This document shows, in pieces, positions 1 through 7,622 of a DNA stretch of 13,995 bases. The position numbers and the translations under genes were made by a program. The stretch comes from Alphaproteobacteria bacterium. Its GTDB lineage: Bacteria; Pseudomonadota; Alphaproteobacteria; Paracaedibacterales; CAIOTO01. Where the stretch lies: assembly GCA_030727085.1 (NCBI GenBank), contig JANRCF010000041.1, forward strand, positions 1 through 13,995, given 5' to 3'. The first letter of the stretch is position 1, and every line of letters starts with the position of its first letter. The notes under the pieces are model-generated. The model was not told the DNA's origin, searched no databases, and was given only the letters and a program-made list of their open reading frames with translations.

Positions 1-52
1 AATAACCTATTTTATCCCATTTTCGTTATTTGACACAGTTCAGTGAACAGTC

Positions 53-454
53 TCAAAACAGCTTGAATTGCCCCTTTAAACGCCCATGACCTCCGCTCTT
101 TTTTGAGTTATCTTCTGTTTCTTTGGATTTAGAAATAATATCGCCAGAAGCGTCGGTAACAATGAGGTATTCAACTTCTTTCGCAGGCTTCATACTTTCG
201 TTAAGATATTCATCGCCACCAACGATATCATTTAAAGGTATCCCTAATTCAGTTGCTTTTTGAAACAAATCCACCACAGCGTTACCAACTGTTTGGGACT
301 TTTCACTCATTGCAATGAACAAGTCTTGTTTTTGCGAGGTAATATGATAGATGTAGAGAAATGATGCGATAATAAAATTTAAAACAACAAACAAAAGAGT
401 TATTTTAAATATTGATTGTTTATAACTTTTTTCTTCAAATTCATGAGCCTGCAT
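53..454 (-). CDS. Small membrane-anchored protein resembling an isolated sensor domain
   Basis: The 133-residue product has one strong hydrophobic segment at about residues 16-37, next to a basic N-terminal stretch, which suggests a single membrane anchor. Residues 45-110 contain the pattern LGIPLNDIVGGDEYL and then EYLIVTDASGDII. This resembles the extracytoplasmic sensing region of chemoreceptors, histidine kinases and cyclases, where an LGIPL helix precedes an (I/L)xxTDxxG strand pair. There is no second membrane helix, HAMP, kinase or methyl-accepting domain: after residue 110 the chain becomes a Lys/Gly-rich tail and stops. The start is supported by TTAAGG about 9 bases before the ATG. 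It could be a stand-alone small protein or the surviving 5' part of a larger sensor gene. The domain call rests on remembered pattern likeness only; the anchor is visible directly. Confidence 0.6.
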   Translation of the reverse strand: MQAHEFEEKSYKQSIFKITLLFVVLNFIIASFLYIYHITSQKQDLFIAMSEKSQTVGNAVVDLFQKATELGIPLNDIVGGDEYLNESMKPAKEVEYLIVTDASGDIISKSKETEDNSKKSGGHGRLKGQFKLF

Positions 455-551
455 CGCAATTAGCCTTAAATTATTTGTCTCTTAATTATGATAGTCACAA
501 AAAAAAGTTAATGAAAGATTAATTTGTGTAAAATTGTAAAAAAAATTATGA

Positions 552-601
552 GAAAGAGAGCCCTATTTTTTGTAAGACGTTTTTATAAGCGGCTTTCTTT
601 T
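552..601. repeat. AT-rich inverted repeat downstream of uup
   Basis: An 11-base arm GAAAGAGAGCC (552-562) pairs with GGCTTTCTTTT (591-601) with two G-T wobbles across a 28-base loop. Read on the minus strand the second arm is followed, after a few bases, by a run of eight T. It could therefore help end uup transcription, but the long loop makes it a poor intrinsic terminator. The rest of 455-675 is AT-rich and shows no gene. Confidence 0.3.
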
Positions 602-631
602 TATATAATGTTTAGCTTGTAACGGCCGATC

Positions 632-651
632 CAACGGGGCTTGACCCGTGG
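632..651. repeat. Hairpin with GGCTTGACC core, downstream of uup
   Basis: ACGGG (634-638) and CCCGT (645-649) form a 5-bp stem around GCTTGA, with one further C-G pair beyond a mismatch. It lies about 25 bases past the uup stop codon. No T tract follows on either strand, so a classic intrinsic terminator is unlikely. The same 9-base core, GGCTTGACC, occurs inverted in the hairpin at 10302-10322. GC-rich palindromes with a CTTGA-type loop are common dispersed repeats in alphaproteobacteria. Confidence 0.4.
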
Positions 652-675
652 AGTTTCTGATAAAAACATATCATT

Positions 676-2463
676 TTAACCATTCACTTTTTCATCAATC
701 TCGAGCCAACGGAGCTCCATCGTATCTAGATGTGCTTTTTTATCGGTTAATTCTTGTGTTAACCTGGAAAATTCAACTGGATTTTTCTGATATAAGCTAG
801 GGTCGGCTAATTTTTGCTCAAGTTCAGTAATTGCTTTTGTGAGTAGCTTCATTTCTGTTGGTAATTGTTCCAAGTCTCTCTTTTCAATGTAGGTTAGACG
901 AATTTTGGATGTCGGGGGAGGAGGTGTCTTTTCTTCTTTTTGACTTTCCTTTTTAATAGGCTTAGGTTCATTTCCATGGTTTGTTTCGCGTTGGCGCAAG
1001 TAGTCTTGGTAGCCGCCCACATATTCCATTGCTGTACCGTCACCTTCGAATGCAATAAGGCTTGTTACAAGCTGATCTAGGAAATCACGATCGTGGCTAA
1101 CAATCAATAACGTGCCTGGGAACTCACTTAACACCTCAAGTAGTAAGTCGAGCGTATCACTGTCCAAGTCATTGGTTGGCTCATCTAATACCAAAAAATC
1201 ACATGGCTGCGTTAACGCTTTAGCCAATGCTAAGCGATTTCGCTCTCCGCCTGATAGAATGTGGGTCATGCCCCGAATTTGATTTTCCTCAAACAAAAAA
1301 TCTTTAAGGTACGCAACAACATGGCGGCTTTGCCCTTGAACCGTTACGTGGTCTCCACCATTAGGGCATAAGTTTTGCCACAATGTTTTGTTTTCGTTCA
1401 GTGAATCTTGCATTTGATCCAAATAAATAACTGATGTATCCGCATTGCGTTTAATGGTGCCTGAGTCAGGTTCAAGATCTCCAACAAGTATTCGGATGAG
1501 CGTTGTTTTTCCTGTGCCATTTGGCCCCATAATACCAATGCGATCACCGCGTAGTAGCCGTAAATCAAATGGTTTTAATAATGTGCGGTCGCCGAAAGAT
1601 TTAGTAATGCCGCTAGCCTCAATAATAAGCTGGCTTTCGCCTTGCGTTTGAAAATGGGTGGCGGTAACGCTTTTACGCGAGTTTAATTTTAGTTGCTTGC
1701 GTTCTTCGCGCATGTTATGCACACGACGAAGACGCCCTTGATTTCGTTTTCGTCTTGCTGTTACCCCACGGAGCAGCCAGTCGGCTTCCAATCTAAGGCG
1801 TGTATCCAGCCACGCCTTTTCACGTTCTTCTTGTTCCCAAACATATTCAGACCAACGGTCAAAATCACCAAAACCTTTGTTGTTTTCTTGGATACGCGTG
1901 CGATCAATCCACCATGTTTTGTTTGATATATTTTTTGAAAACTGTCTGTCATGGCTGATCACAACAAAGGCACCACGAAAATCGCTCAGCATTTTTTCAA
2001 GCCACTCAATGGTTGCAATGTCTAAGTGGTTTGTTGGCTCGTCCAGTAACAACACATCAGGATCTTGAGCAAGGGTGGCTGCCAATGATAATCGTCGTTG
2101 TTCGCCGCCTGAGAGTAGTTTTAATGGTTTATCCAGTGGTACCTTTAATTCTGTTAGATATGTTGCTGCTAAGTAATCTTCACGTGCAAATTCCAATACA
2201 TAATCAAGTGCCGTTTGCTCTGGGTTTTCGATGGTGAGTCGTTGCGGCAAGTATGCAACCCTTAGGGATGGTCGCTTAAACATGTTGCCAGAATCAATTT
2301 CTTGCAGACCCGAAAGCAGCTTAAGAAGTGTTGATTTTCCTGATCCGTTGCGCCCGACAAGACACACATGATCTTTTGGCAAGAGGTGTATGGTCCAATG
2401 ATTAATAAGTGGGTCACCGCCAAAGTTTAAACTGGCGTCGAGTAGGCTTAAAAGAGGTTTCAT
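676..2463 (-). CDS. uup: ABC-F family ATPase Uup
   Basis: This is a soluble protein with two ABC ATPase domains and no membrane segments. ABC-F proteins of this type act at the ribosome or on branched DNA intermediates rather than in transport; for Uup the exact role is still debated. Domain 1 has Walker A GRNGSGKST (residues 37-45), signature LSGGEQ (117-122) and Walker B LLLDEPTNHLD (138-148). Domain 2 has GPNGTGKTT (313-321), LSGGER (403-408) and FLVLDEPTNDLD (423-434). A basic, Arg-rich linker lies near 210-262. A Pro-rich hinge (514-517) leads to a charged C-terminal region (520-595) that fits the Uup coiled-coil domain, which separates it from EttA and YbiT. The ATG at 2463 is chosen over a TTG one codon earlier; the ribosome site is weak (AAGAA). 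It stands alone, with a probable promoter at 2494-2522. Confidence 0.95.
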   Translation of the reverse strand: MKPLLSLLDASLNFGGDPLINHWTIHLLPKDHVCLVGRNGSGKSTLLKLLSGLQEIDSGNMFKRPSLRVAYLPQRLTIENPEQTALDYVLEFAREDYLAATYLTELKVPLDKPLKLLSGGEQRRLSLAATLAQDPDVLLLDEPTNHLDIATIEWLEKMLSDFRGAFVVISHDRQFSKNISNKTWWIDRTRIQENNKGFGDFDRWSEYVWEQEEREKAWLDTRLRLEADWLLRGVTARRKRNQGRLRRVHNMREERKQLKLNSRKSVTATHFQTQGESQLIIEASGITKSFGDRTLLKPFDLRLLRGDRIGIMGPNGTGKTTLIRILVGDLEPDSGTIKRNADTSVIYLDQMQDSLNENKTLWQNLCPNGGDHVTVQGQSRHVVAYLKDFLFEENQIRGMTHILSGGERNRLALAKALTQPCDFLVLDEPTNDLDSDTLDLLLEVLSEFPGTLLIVSHDRDFLDQLVTSLIAFEGDGTAMEYVGGYQDYLRQRETNHGNEPKPIKKESQKEEKTPPPPTSKIRLTYIEKRDLEQLPTEMKLLTKAITELEQKLADPSLYQKNPVEFSRLTQELTDKKAHLDTMELRWLEIDEKVNG

Positions 2464-2493
2464 CAAAATTTCTTAAATTATTGCTATCATAGG

Positions 2494-2522
2494 ATTCTAG
2501 CATTAAGCATGAAGAAAGCCAA
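2494..2522 (-). promoter_or_regulatory. Probable sigma70-type promoter of uup
   Basis: On the minus strand, TTGGCT (2517-2522) is followed by a 17-base spacer and TAGAAT (2494-2499), which is 5/6 to TATAAT. A start near 2487 would leave a leader of about 24 bases before the uup ATG. Confidence 0.45.
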
Positions 2523-2590
2523 TGTTTGCAATGCTGCATGCTCTATTCAAGTAATTTTTCCAAGAAAACACTATATTAAAAAGCAGTCCG

Positions 2591-2677
2591 CCGTCATTCC
2601 GAGAAGTCTAAGACGATGTTGTTATCCATATATTTCTGGATGGCCACACCCTCTGCGAGGGTTTTTCATGGTGGTAG
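2591..2677. repeat. Decayed dispersed palindromic repeat (CGTCATT..CGAG type)
   Basis: The left arm begins CCGTCATTCCGAG and the right arm reads CTGGATGGCCAC, then CCCTCTGCGAGGG, ending near CATGG. This matches the general plan of the long palindromes found in many alphaproteobacteria, whose outer ends read CGTCATTGCGAG and whose inner ends read ATCCA/TGGAT. The inner stem GTTATCCA/TGGATGGC (2621-2628 with 2637-2644, two wobbles) is intact, while the outer arms no longer pair well. A second small hairpin, ACCCTC-TGC-GAGGGT (2648-2662), precedes a short T run on the plus strand. The rest of the uup-glmU spacer shows no gene. Confidence 0.5.
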
Positions 2678-2721
2678 CGTTAGAAACAATGTGAAGTAGA
2701 TATGAGAGCAAAGAGAGTCTT

Positions 2722-4068
2722 TTATCCTTGTTTTAGTCCGTCCTTTTTTGCTTTCATCTTAGTTTTATAGTGCTTTGCCCATTCATGTTTATTTGTTTGA
2801 GGAATTCGGTTTATAGCCAATGCGTCAGTAGGCACGTCATTCGTTATAACTGATCCTGCTGCTGTCATGGCATCATTACCAATAAAAACAGGGGCTACCA
2901 AAATCGTATCGACACCAATGTGTACACGTTCACCAATCTTAGTTTTATGCTTAAGAAAACCGTCATAGTTTGCTGTGATTGTGCCGGCACCAATATTACT
3001 TGCTTCGCCAACGGTTGTATCACCTAAGTAGGTTAGGTGCTTTGCCTTGGCTTTTTTGCCGAGATGGGTTGCTTTTAGTTCCACAAAATTGCCGATTTCT
3101 GCGCCTTCATCAAGAACTGAGCCACCGCGAATATGGGCGTGTGGACCCACGGAAACGCCGCTCCGCAATGTGCAATCTTCAAGATAGCAAAAGCTTTTGA
3201 TTTTAACATTATTTTCAACATTGACACCTTTTTTAAAAACGACGGATGGTTCAACAGTTGTGTCTTGCCCAATACATGTATCTATTGAAAGGCGCGTTGT
3301 GTGTGGTTGTTGGAATGTAACTCCCTTCATCATAAGCACAGCACGTAAACGTTCCTGAATAATTGAATCAACTTTTTCAAGATCTTCACGTGTGTTAATG
3401 CCAGCTACTTCATCAAAATCGACGTTGATCGCTTTGGTAGTTGCGTCATGTTCAATCGCCAAATGCACGAGATCAGTAAGGTAATATTCAGACGCAGCGT
3501 TGGCATTAGATATGAGAGGAATAAGCTTTCTGAGCAATTTCTGGTTAATTTTATATACACCAGAATTGATCAATGGCGAGTTGCGAAGCATTTCATCTGC
3601 ATCTTTGTATTCAGTAATACGGCACGGTCTATCATTATTAAAGACAATGCGGCCATATGATGCATTACGTTGGTTGTCAGGTAATGTTGCACTTAAAAGC
3701 GTTAAATCAGCAGAGCTTGCTAATAATTTTGTAAGTGTTTCTATCGTTAATAAGGGGGTATCACCACACAATATAATTACATCAGATATATCATCTGAAA
3801 GTTGATTCATACCTGTCATGGCAGCGTGCGCGGTACCAAGCTGTTCATTTTGAATGGCTATTTTGTGATGCTTATAATCAGAATAAACTGGTGTGAGGGG
3901 AGACGCGACAATAATAATCTCAGTTATTGGAAGTTGTTCCAGCGTATGTAATACGTGACCTAATACAGATCTGCCAGCTAAATCATGAAATATTTTTGAA
4001 ATGCTCGATTTAAAACGTTTGCTTTGTCCTGCAGCAAGAACAATGCAGCCTATTTTTTGTGACGTCAT
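2722..4068 (-). CDS. glmU: Bifunctional GlmU: GlcN-1-P acetyltransferase / GlcNAc-1-P uridyltransferase
   Basis: It makes UDP-N-acetylglucosamine in two steps in the cytoplasm, the entry compound for peptidoglycan and lipid A. The N-terminal nucleotidyltransferase domain (about 1-228) keeps Arg18 and Lys25 of the signature loop, QNEQLGTAHA (73-82), Asp103 in CGDTP, Glu153, Asn168 and Asn225. The C-terminal left-handed beta-helix (about 250-430) keeps Arg314, Lys332, His344 and Tyr347 in HLTYLGD, and Lys376, so both activities look intact. The signature loop is degenerate: LAAGQSKRF replaces LAAGxGTRM, and Ser replaces the Pro before Lys25. Length is 448, close to the usual 450-456. The ATG overlaps the ubiB stop (ATGA), with AAAGGA 10 bases upstream, so translation is probably coupled. 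It is the last gene of the unit, and no clear terminator follows. Confidence 0.96.
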   Translation of the reverse strand: MTSQKIGCIVLAAGQSKRFKSSISKIFHDLAGRSVLGHVLHTLEQLPITEIIIVASPLTPVYSDYKHHKIAIQNEQLGTAHAAMTGMNQLSDDISDVIILCGDTPLLTIETLTKLLASSADLTLLSATLPDNQRNASYGRIVFNNDRPCRITEYKDADEMLRNSPLINSGVYKINQKLLRKLIPLISNANAASEYYLTDLVHLAIEHDATTKAINVDFDEVAGINTREDLEKVDSIIQERLRAVLMMKGVTFQQPHTTRLSIDTCIGQDTTVEPSVVFKKGVNVENNVKIKSFCYLEDCTLRSGVSVGPHAHIRGGSVLDEGAEIGNFVELKATHLGKKAKAKHLTYLGDTTVGEASNIGAGTITANYDGFLKHKTKIGERVHIGVDTILVAPVFIGNDAMTAAGSVITNDVPTDALAINRIPQTNKHEWAKHYKTKMKAKKDGLKQG

Positions 4069-5384
4069 ATGTTTACATTCCTTTGTAATTTAGCCTTTTG
4101 CGTTCTTCGTTCATTTATAATTGATTCAAATAATTGATGCCAGTTTTGTTCTGCACGAAGACGCATGAGAACAGCGCCTACACCAACAGATGCGCGATCC
4201 ATAAAGACAAATTCAGGTGGCACACGAATGCCGCCAAGTTCATGTAATTTCTGATGCACGGCCGTCGCTGTTTCCCAACCTTTTGTGCCGCTAAATTCAG
4301 CTTGGATAGGGCGGGTGCGATTGTCTAGTAGTGGGTCATATAATAATTTAGCCCATTCATTCATGACATCAATAAGTTCATTGGATAAATTTGAAAACCC
4401 CCAACGCTCGTAGGCTGCAACCATATCATCGCGTTTGTTGTGCTTAAGTGCCTCATATAAATCAATAACACCATCAACAAAATTGTCGTCAAAACGTCGC
4501 ACACAGCCGAAATCAAGAAGCAACAAATTATGGTCTGTATCAACTTTATAATTGCCAGGGTGAGGGTCGCCATGTATCCAACCATTAATATAGAATGGGC
4601 GATACCAAGTGCAAAATAATGTGTGACCTAAAGCATTACAGTCGCTTTGTGAAAATGTTTCAGCAGCATCTAAAATAGAGATACCTTCCATCCACGACAT
4701 GGCGAGGAGGCGAGGGGTAGATAAGTCAGAGTAGAAGTCAGGTATTTTAATGTTATCTGTACTATCCGCAAAAAAATGTTGATAATCATTTATGTTCTTT
4801 GCTTCGTTTATGTAATCAAGCTCTTCCATAAGACGGCTTCGAATTTCGGTCATGACAGCATTAAGATCAAGTGCCTTGTTGAATAAACGATATGTGCTAA
4901 ACAGCATGCTCAGTTGCGAAAGATCTGCCTCTACAATGGTGTTCATGCTGGGGTATTGTAATTTTAGGGCAAGCGCTGATCCATTATGGTGAATGGCTTT
5001 GTGCACTTGTCCAAGTGATGCCGCCGCCGCGGGTGTTCGATCAAAAGATGAAAAACGCGATTCCCAGCCAATGCCAAGTTCAGATTGCATGCGTCGTTTT
5101 ACAAACAAAGGCCCCATAGGAGATGCATTAGATTGAAGTTTAAGCAGTTCTTTTGAATATTCTGGGGGAAGGGCATCTGGTATTGTGGCTAGAAATTGCG
5201 CCACCTTCATAAAAGGCCCTTTCATACCGCTAAGCGCTGTTTTAAGTACTTTTGCATAAGAAGCATCATCAATTGAATAACCAGTTACTCGTTCACCAAT
5301 AACACGTGCAGCAAGCCCGCCAACGGTTCCGCTGACCGAAGCAAATCGTTTTAGTTTAGTAGACAGTGGTGTTGTGTCGTCCAT
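4065..5384 (-). CDS. ubiB: ABC1/UbiB-family atypical kinase (AarF type)
   Basis: This family of protein-kinase-like ATPases is needed for ubiquinone synthesis. The 439-residue product has the family's KxGQ position as KVAQ (60-63), the Ala-rich nucleotide loop AAAASLGQVHKA (119-130), Lys141 in LKLQYP, the catalytic loop HGDPHPGN (271-278) and the metal-binding DFG (291-293). Unlike E. coli UbiB, no C-terminal transmembrane pair is evident, as in shorter alphaproteobacterial relatives. It starts 70 bases after ftsI without a good ribosome site and ends in a 4-base overlap with glmU. KxAQ in place of KxGQ suggests a distinct subgroup. The family is certain; the role in ubiquinone synthesis is by family inference, since no other ubi gene is nearby. 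Confidence 0.88.
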   Translation of the reverse strand: MDDTTPLSTKLKRFASVSGTVGGLAARVIGERVTGYSIDDASYAKVLKTALSGMKGPFMKVAQFLATIPDALPPEYSKELLKLQSNASPMGPLFVKRRMQSELGIGWESRFSSFDRTPAAAASLGQVHKAIHHNGSALALKLQYPSMNTIVEADLSQLSMLFSTYRLFNKALDLNAVMTEIRSRLMEELDYINEAKNINDYQHFFADSTDNIKIPDFYSDLSTPRLLAMSWMEGISILDAAETFSQSDCNALGHTLFCTWYRPFYINGWIHGDPHPGNYKVDTDHNLLLLDFGCVRRFDDNFVDGVIDLYEALKHNKRDDMVAAYERWGFSNLSNELIDVMNEWAKLLYDPLLDNRTRPIQAEFSGTKGWETATAVHQKLHELGGIRVPPEFVFMDRASVGVGAVLMRLRAEQNWHQLFESIINERRTQKAKLQRNVNI

Positions 5385-5428
5385 AATTGATTTATATGTA
5401 TGTGTTTCTCAGCGCATTGTAGTTGATT

Positions 5429-5450
5429 ATCTCTTACAAAAGAAAGAGAT
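5429..5450. repeat. Short inverted repeat between ftsI and ubiB
   Basis: ATCTCTT (5429-5435) and AAGAGAT (5444-5450) form a 7-bp AT-rich stem with an 8-base loop, a few bases past the ftsI stop. No T run follows on the minus strand, so termination is doubtful. A role in RNA processing or attenuation inside the operon is possible but unproven. Confidence 0.3.
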
Positions 5451-5454
5451 AGAT

Positions 5455-7212
5455 TTACCGAGTTTTCAATGACGTATTAATTAACCCAGAAGCAGGTGTT
5501 TCTGTCTGTATGTATTTCATAGGGCTTTCTTCTTCTGATGGCTGGAACCCTAAAAGTGGTGCAATGCGCTCAATAATATGGCCAGCAGTTGGAGAAGCAT
5601 TCCAACCGCCTGTAGCGTAGTTATGTGTTTCAGCAATTGGTTTTGGATTGTCTAACATAACGAATACCATAATTTGTGGATCGGACATTGGAAATGCACC
5701 AACAAAATATGCATTACGGTCTATCCCGTTATAACCGCGTCCTTTGTTTTGAAGTGCAGTGCCTGTTTTCCCAATTACTTCATAGCCTTTAACATCTACT
5801 TTTCTTACCTGCGCATTTTTCACAACCATACGCAACATTTCACGAATCGCATGAGATGTCTTTAATGATATAATTGGCTCAGCTTCGCTTTTTGTTTGAA
5901 GAACTGCCGGGCGTTGATCGTTTGGTAAGTGTATTAGTGTTGGTTTTATAGACTGCCCATTATTGATGATTGTTCCGATAACAGTCATCATTTGCAACGG
6001 TGTTACTGCAATGCCATAACCATAAGACGCTGTCATTAACGTCGCTTCCTTCCATGCAGCAAGAGAGGGGATGATGGGGCGGCCCATTTCTGGAATTTCA
6101 AGAGAAGGTGATTGAGTGACACCAAGCTTTTTAAAGTATTCTTTTTGTGTTTGAACGCCAAATTTTTGAGCAGCCTTAATAGCGACGATGTTGGAGGAGT
6201 ATACAAGCCCTTCCGTTAATGTAAGAGGTCGATTTTTACCTTTAAAGTCTGTAATTTTAAATCGTCCGAGCCTAACAGGTGCACTCGCGTCAAATATACT
6301 TTTGAGGGTAGCATGTCCACTTTCAAGTGCTATCGCTGTATTTAGAATTTTCCATGTTGAACCAGGTTCATAAGCGCCAAGCGTATTTCTATTAAATCCA
6401 CAATTTTTTCCCATTACCTTATTAAGGCGATTTGGATCAAAATCAGGTAGAGAAATCATGGCAAGCATTTCACCTGTTTTTACGTCCATGATCATAGCAT
6501 TCGCGCCTTCTGCTTTATATTTTGCCATGGCGTCTGTTAGGACTTCATGCACAATATGCTGCAGTCGCACATCAAGTGATAAATGCACGGGTTCGTTTTC
6601 TTTTAACAGTTTTGTATTATAATACTGTTCAATTCCTGCTAGGCCTGCATTATCAATGCCGCAATACCCAACGATATGTGATGTTAAGTGTCCGTATGGG
6701 TAAACACGTTTATAGTCATTTTGTAAGTAAATACCTGGTATGCCAAGCTCATTTACAGCCTGTTGCATGCGAGGTGGAATATGGCGAATGAGCCAGCTAA
6801 ACCCTTTGCCAGATGATAGACGCTTGTATAAGGTTTCATAGCCAACTTCAGGAAATAATTTTGCAAGTTTTGTGGCCGCATCTTTTGCATTTAACACGAC
6901 TTTTGGATTTGTATAAACGGATGCAGTGACAAGATGTGTCGCAAGAATGTTGCCATTGCGATCAAAGATTTCTCCACGTGGATATACATTTACCTCGGAT
7001 TGAGCTTGTTGGTAGCTATGTACATGAGACTGCGCTGTCATAACATCAATCAAACGTCCAGCAATTGTGACATAGGAAATTGCCATGACGACGCCGGCAG
7101 CAAAAACACGTTGACGTGCCATTTCCAGTAGTGATGCCTGGTGAACTGCTTCTTTCCATAACCCTAAATGGCGATTAAGTGCCTGAAGAGGTTTTTGAAT
7201 GAATTTCTTCAT
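5455..7212 (-). CDS. ftsI: Peptidoglycan transpeptidase FtsI (penicillin-binding protein 3)
   Basis: This class B penicillin-binding protein crosslinks septal peptidoglycan in the divisome, working with FtsW. A short cytoplasmic tail leads to a membrane anchor at about 36-57. The dimerization/pedestal domain (about 70-205) includes YPRGEIFDRNGNILA. In the transpeptidase domain the nucleophile motif is S285-T-W-K288 in EPGSTWK, the second motif is S339-S-N341, and the third is K482-T-G-T485. Length 585 is normal. A long soluble N-terminal tail of about 35 residues precedes the anchor. The ATG overlaps the ftsL stop by four bases, and GAGGGG lies 6 bases before it. Order rsmH-ftsL-ftsI is the standard dcw order and supports the FtsI identity over other class B proteins. 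Confidence 0.95.
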   Translation of the reverse strand: MKKFIQKPLQALNRHLGLWKEAVHQASLLEMARQRVFAAGVVMAISYVTIAGRLIDVMTAQSHVHSYQQAQSEVNVYPRGEIFDRNGNILATHLVTASVYTNPKVVLNAKDAATKLAKLFPEVGYETLYKRLSSGKGFSWLIRHIPPRMQQAVNELGIPGIYLQNDYKRVYPYGHLTSHIVGYCGIDNAGLAGIEQYYNTKLLKENEPVHLSLDVRLQHIVHEVLTDAMAKYKAEGANAMIMDVKTGEMLAMISLPDFDPNRLNKVMGKNCGFNRNTLGAYEPGSTWKILNTAIALESGHATLKSIFDASAPVRLGRFKITDFKGKNRPLTLTEGLVYSSNIVAIKAAQKFGVQTQKEYFKKLGVTQSPSLEIPEMGRPIIPSLAAWKEATLMTASYGYGIAVTPLQMMTVIGTIINNGQSIKPTLIHLPNDQRPAVLQTKSEAEPIISLKTSHAIREMLRMVVKNAQVRKVDVKGYEVIGKTGTALQNKGRGYNGIDRNAYFVGAFPMSDPQIMVFVMLDNPKPIAETHNYATGGWNASPTAGHIIERIAPLLGFQPSEEESPMKYIQTETPASGLINTSLKTR

Positions 7213-7622
7213 GCGCGCCCCTCTTCTGATGTTTCTGATGCAAAGTCAGCAACATATGCGTCTAAGGTGCTTTGGCGTTTCTTCGATTGTGAAGATTCAG
7301 GCTTGTGTTCAGGCTTATGTGAAGATTCAGGCTTGATGTTCGTACTTGAGCCAGCCATATCTTGAAATGTAATTAATTGGCCACTTTTTACAGGCTGCAG
7401 TTCAGTTAAATATTTTTGACTAAATTTCTGTAAACGTTTGGGGCCATTTAAGAATGTCCATTCGGCTTTTAAATGGTGGATAGCGTCATTATTTACAAAA
7501 ATTTCTTTTTCAAGGCGTGTGTTGTGTTGTTCAAGCGCAATTACTTCGTATTTTATGCGAAATAATACCATGCCAACGCATATTGCCAATGAAACAAACC
7601 AAAATGTTGGATGTTTTAGCAT
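7209..7622 (-). CDS. ftsL: Cell division protein FtsL-like
   Basis: A small bitopic protein, by position and shape the FtsL that forms a coiled-coil complex with FtsB and FtsQ and activates FtsWI. The membrane segment is at about 6-22, then a predicted coiled coil (about 27-57), then LNGPKRLQKFSQKYL (58-72), which matches the FtsL-type pattern of a short turn before RLxxLAxxxL. Residues 97-112 are a low-complexity KPESSH/KPEH/KPESSQ tail and the last 25 residues are acidic. At 137 residues it is longer than many FtsL proteins because of this tail. GGGAGG lies 4 bases before the ATG, which overlaps the rsmH stop by 7 bases. Sequence conservation of FtsL is low, so gene order carries much of the weight. 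Confidence 0.88.
   Translation of the reverse strand: MLKHPTFWFVSLAICVGMVLFRIKYEVIALEQHNTRLEKEIFVNNDAIHHLKAEWTFLNGPKRLQKFSQKYLTELQPVKSGQLITFQDMAGSSTNIKPESSHKPEHKPESSQSKKRQSTLDAYVADFASETSEEGRA
7289..7335. repeat. Short in-frame direct repeats in ftsL
   Basis: The 17-base word GTGAAGATTCAGGCTTG occurs at 7289-7305 and 7319-7335, exactly 30 bases apart, with a shortened copy between them (GTGTTCAGGCTT at 7305-7316). On the coding strand the units read KPESSH, KPEH and KPESSQ. The spacing stays a multiple of three, so gain or loss of units would keep the frame. Confidence 0.8.

Noticed and set aside
31..36. Near-perfect TTGACA hexamer on the plus strand
   Set aside because: No matching -10 box at a proper distance and no plus-strand gene downstream.
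36..52. GTTCA-G-TGAAC palindrome after the stop of the small membrane protein
   Set aside because: As RNA it gives only a 4-bp stem without a T tract, so it is not a credible terminator.
2509..2694. 61-codon plus-strand reading frame in the uup-glmU spacer
   Set aside because: It runs through the palindromic repeat, has no ribosome site, and its product is the kind of peptide such repeats produce in translation.
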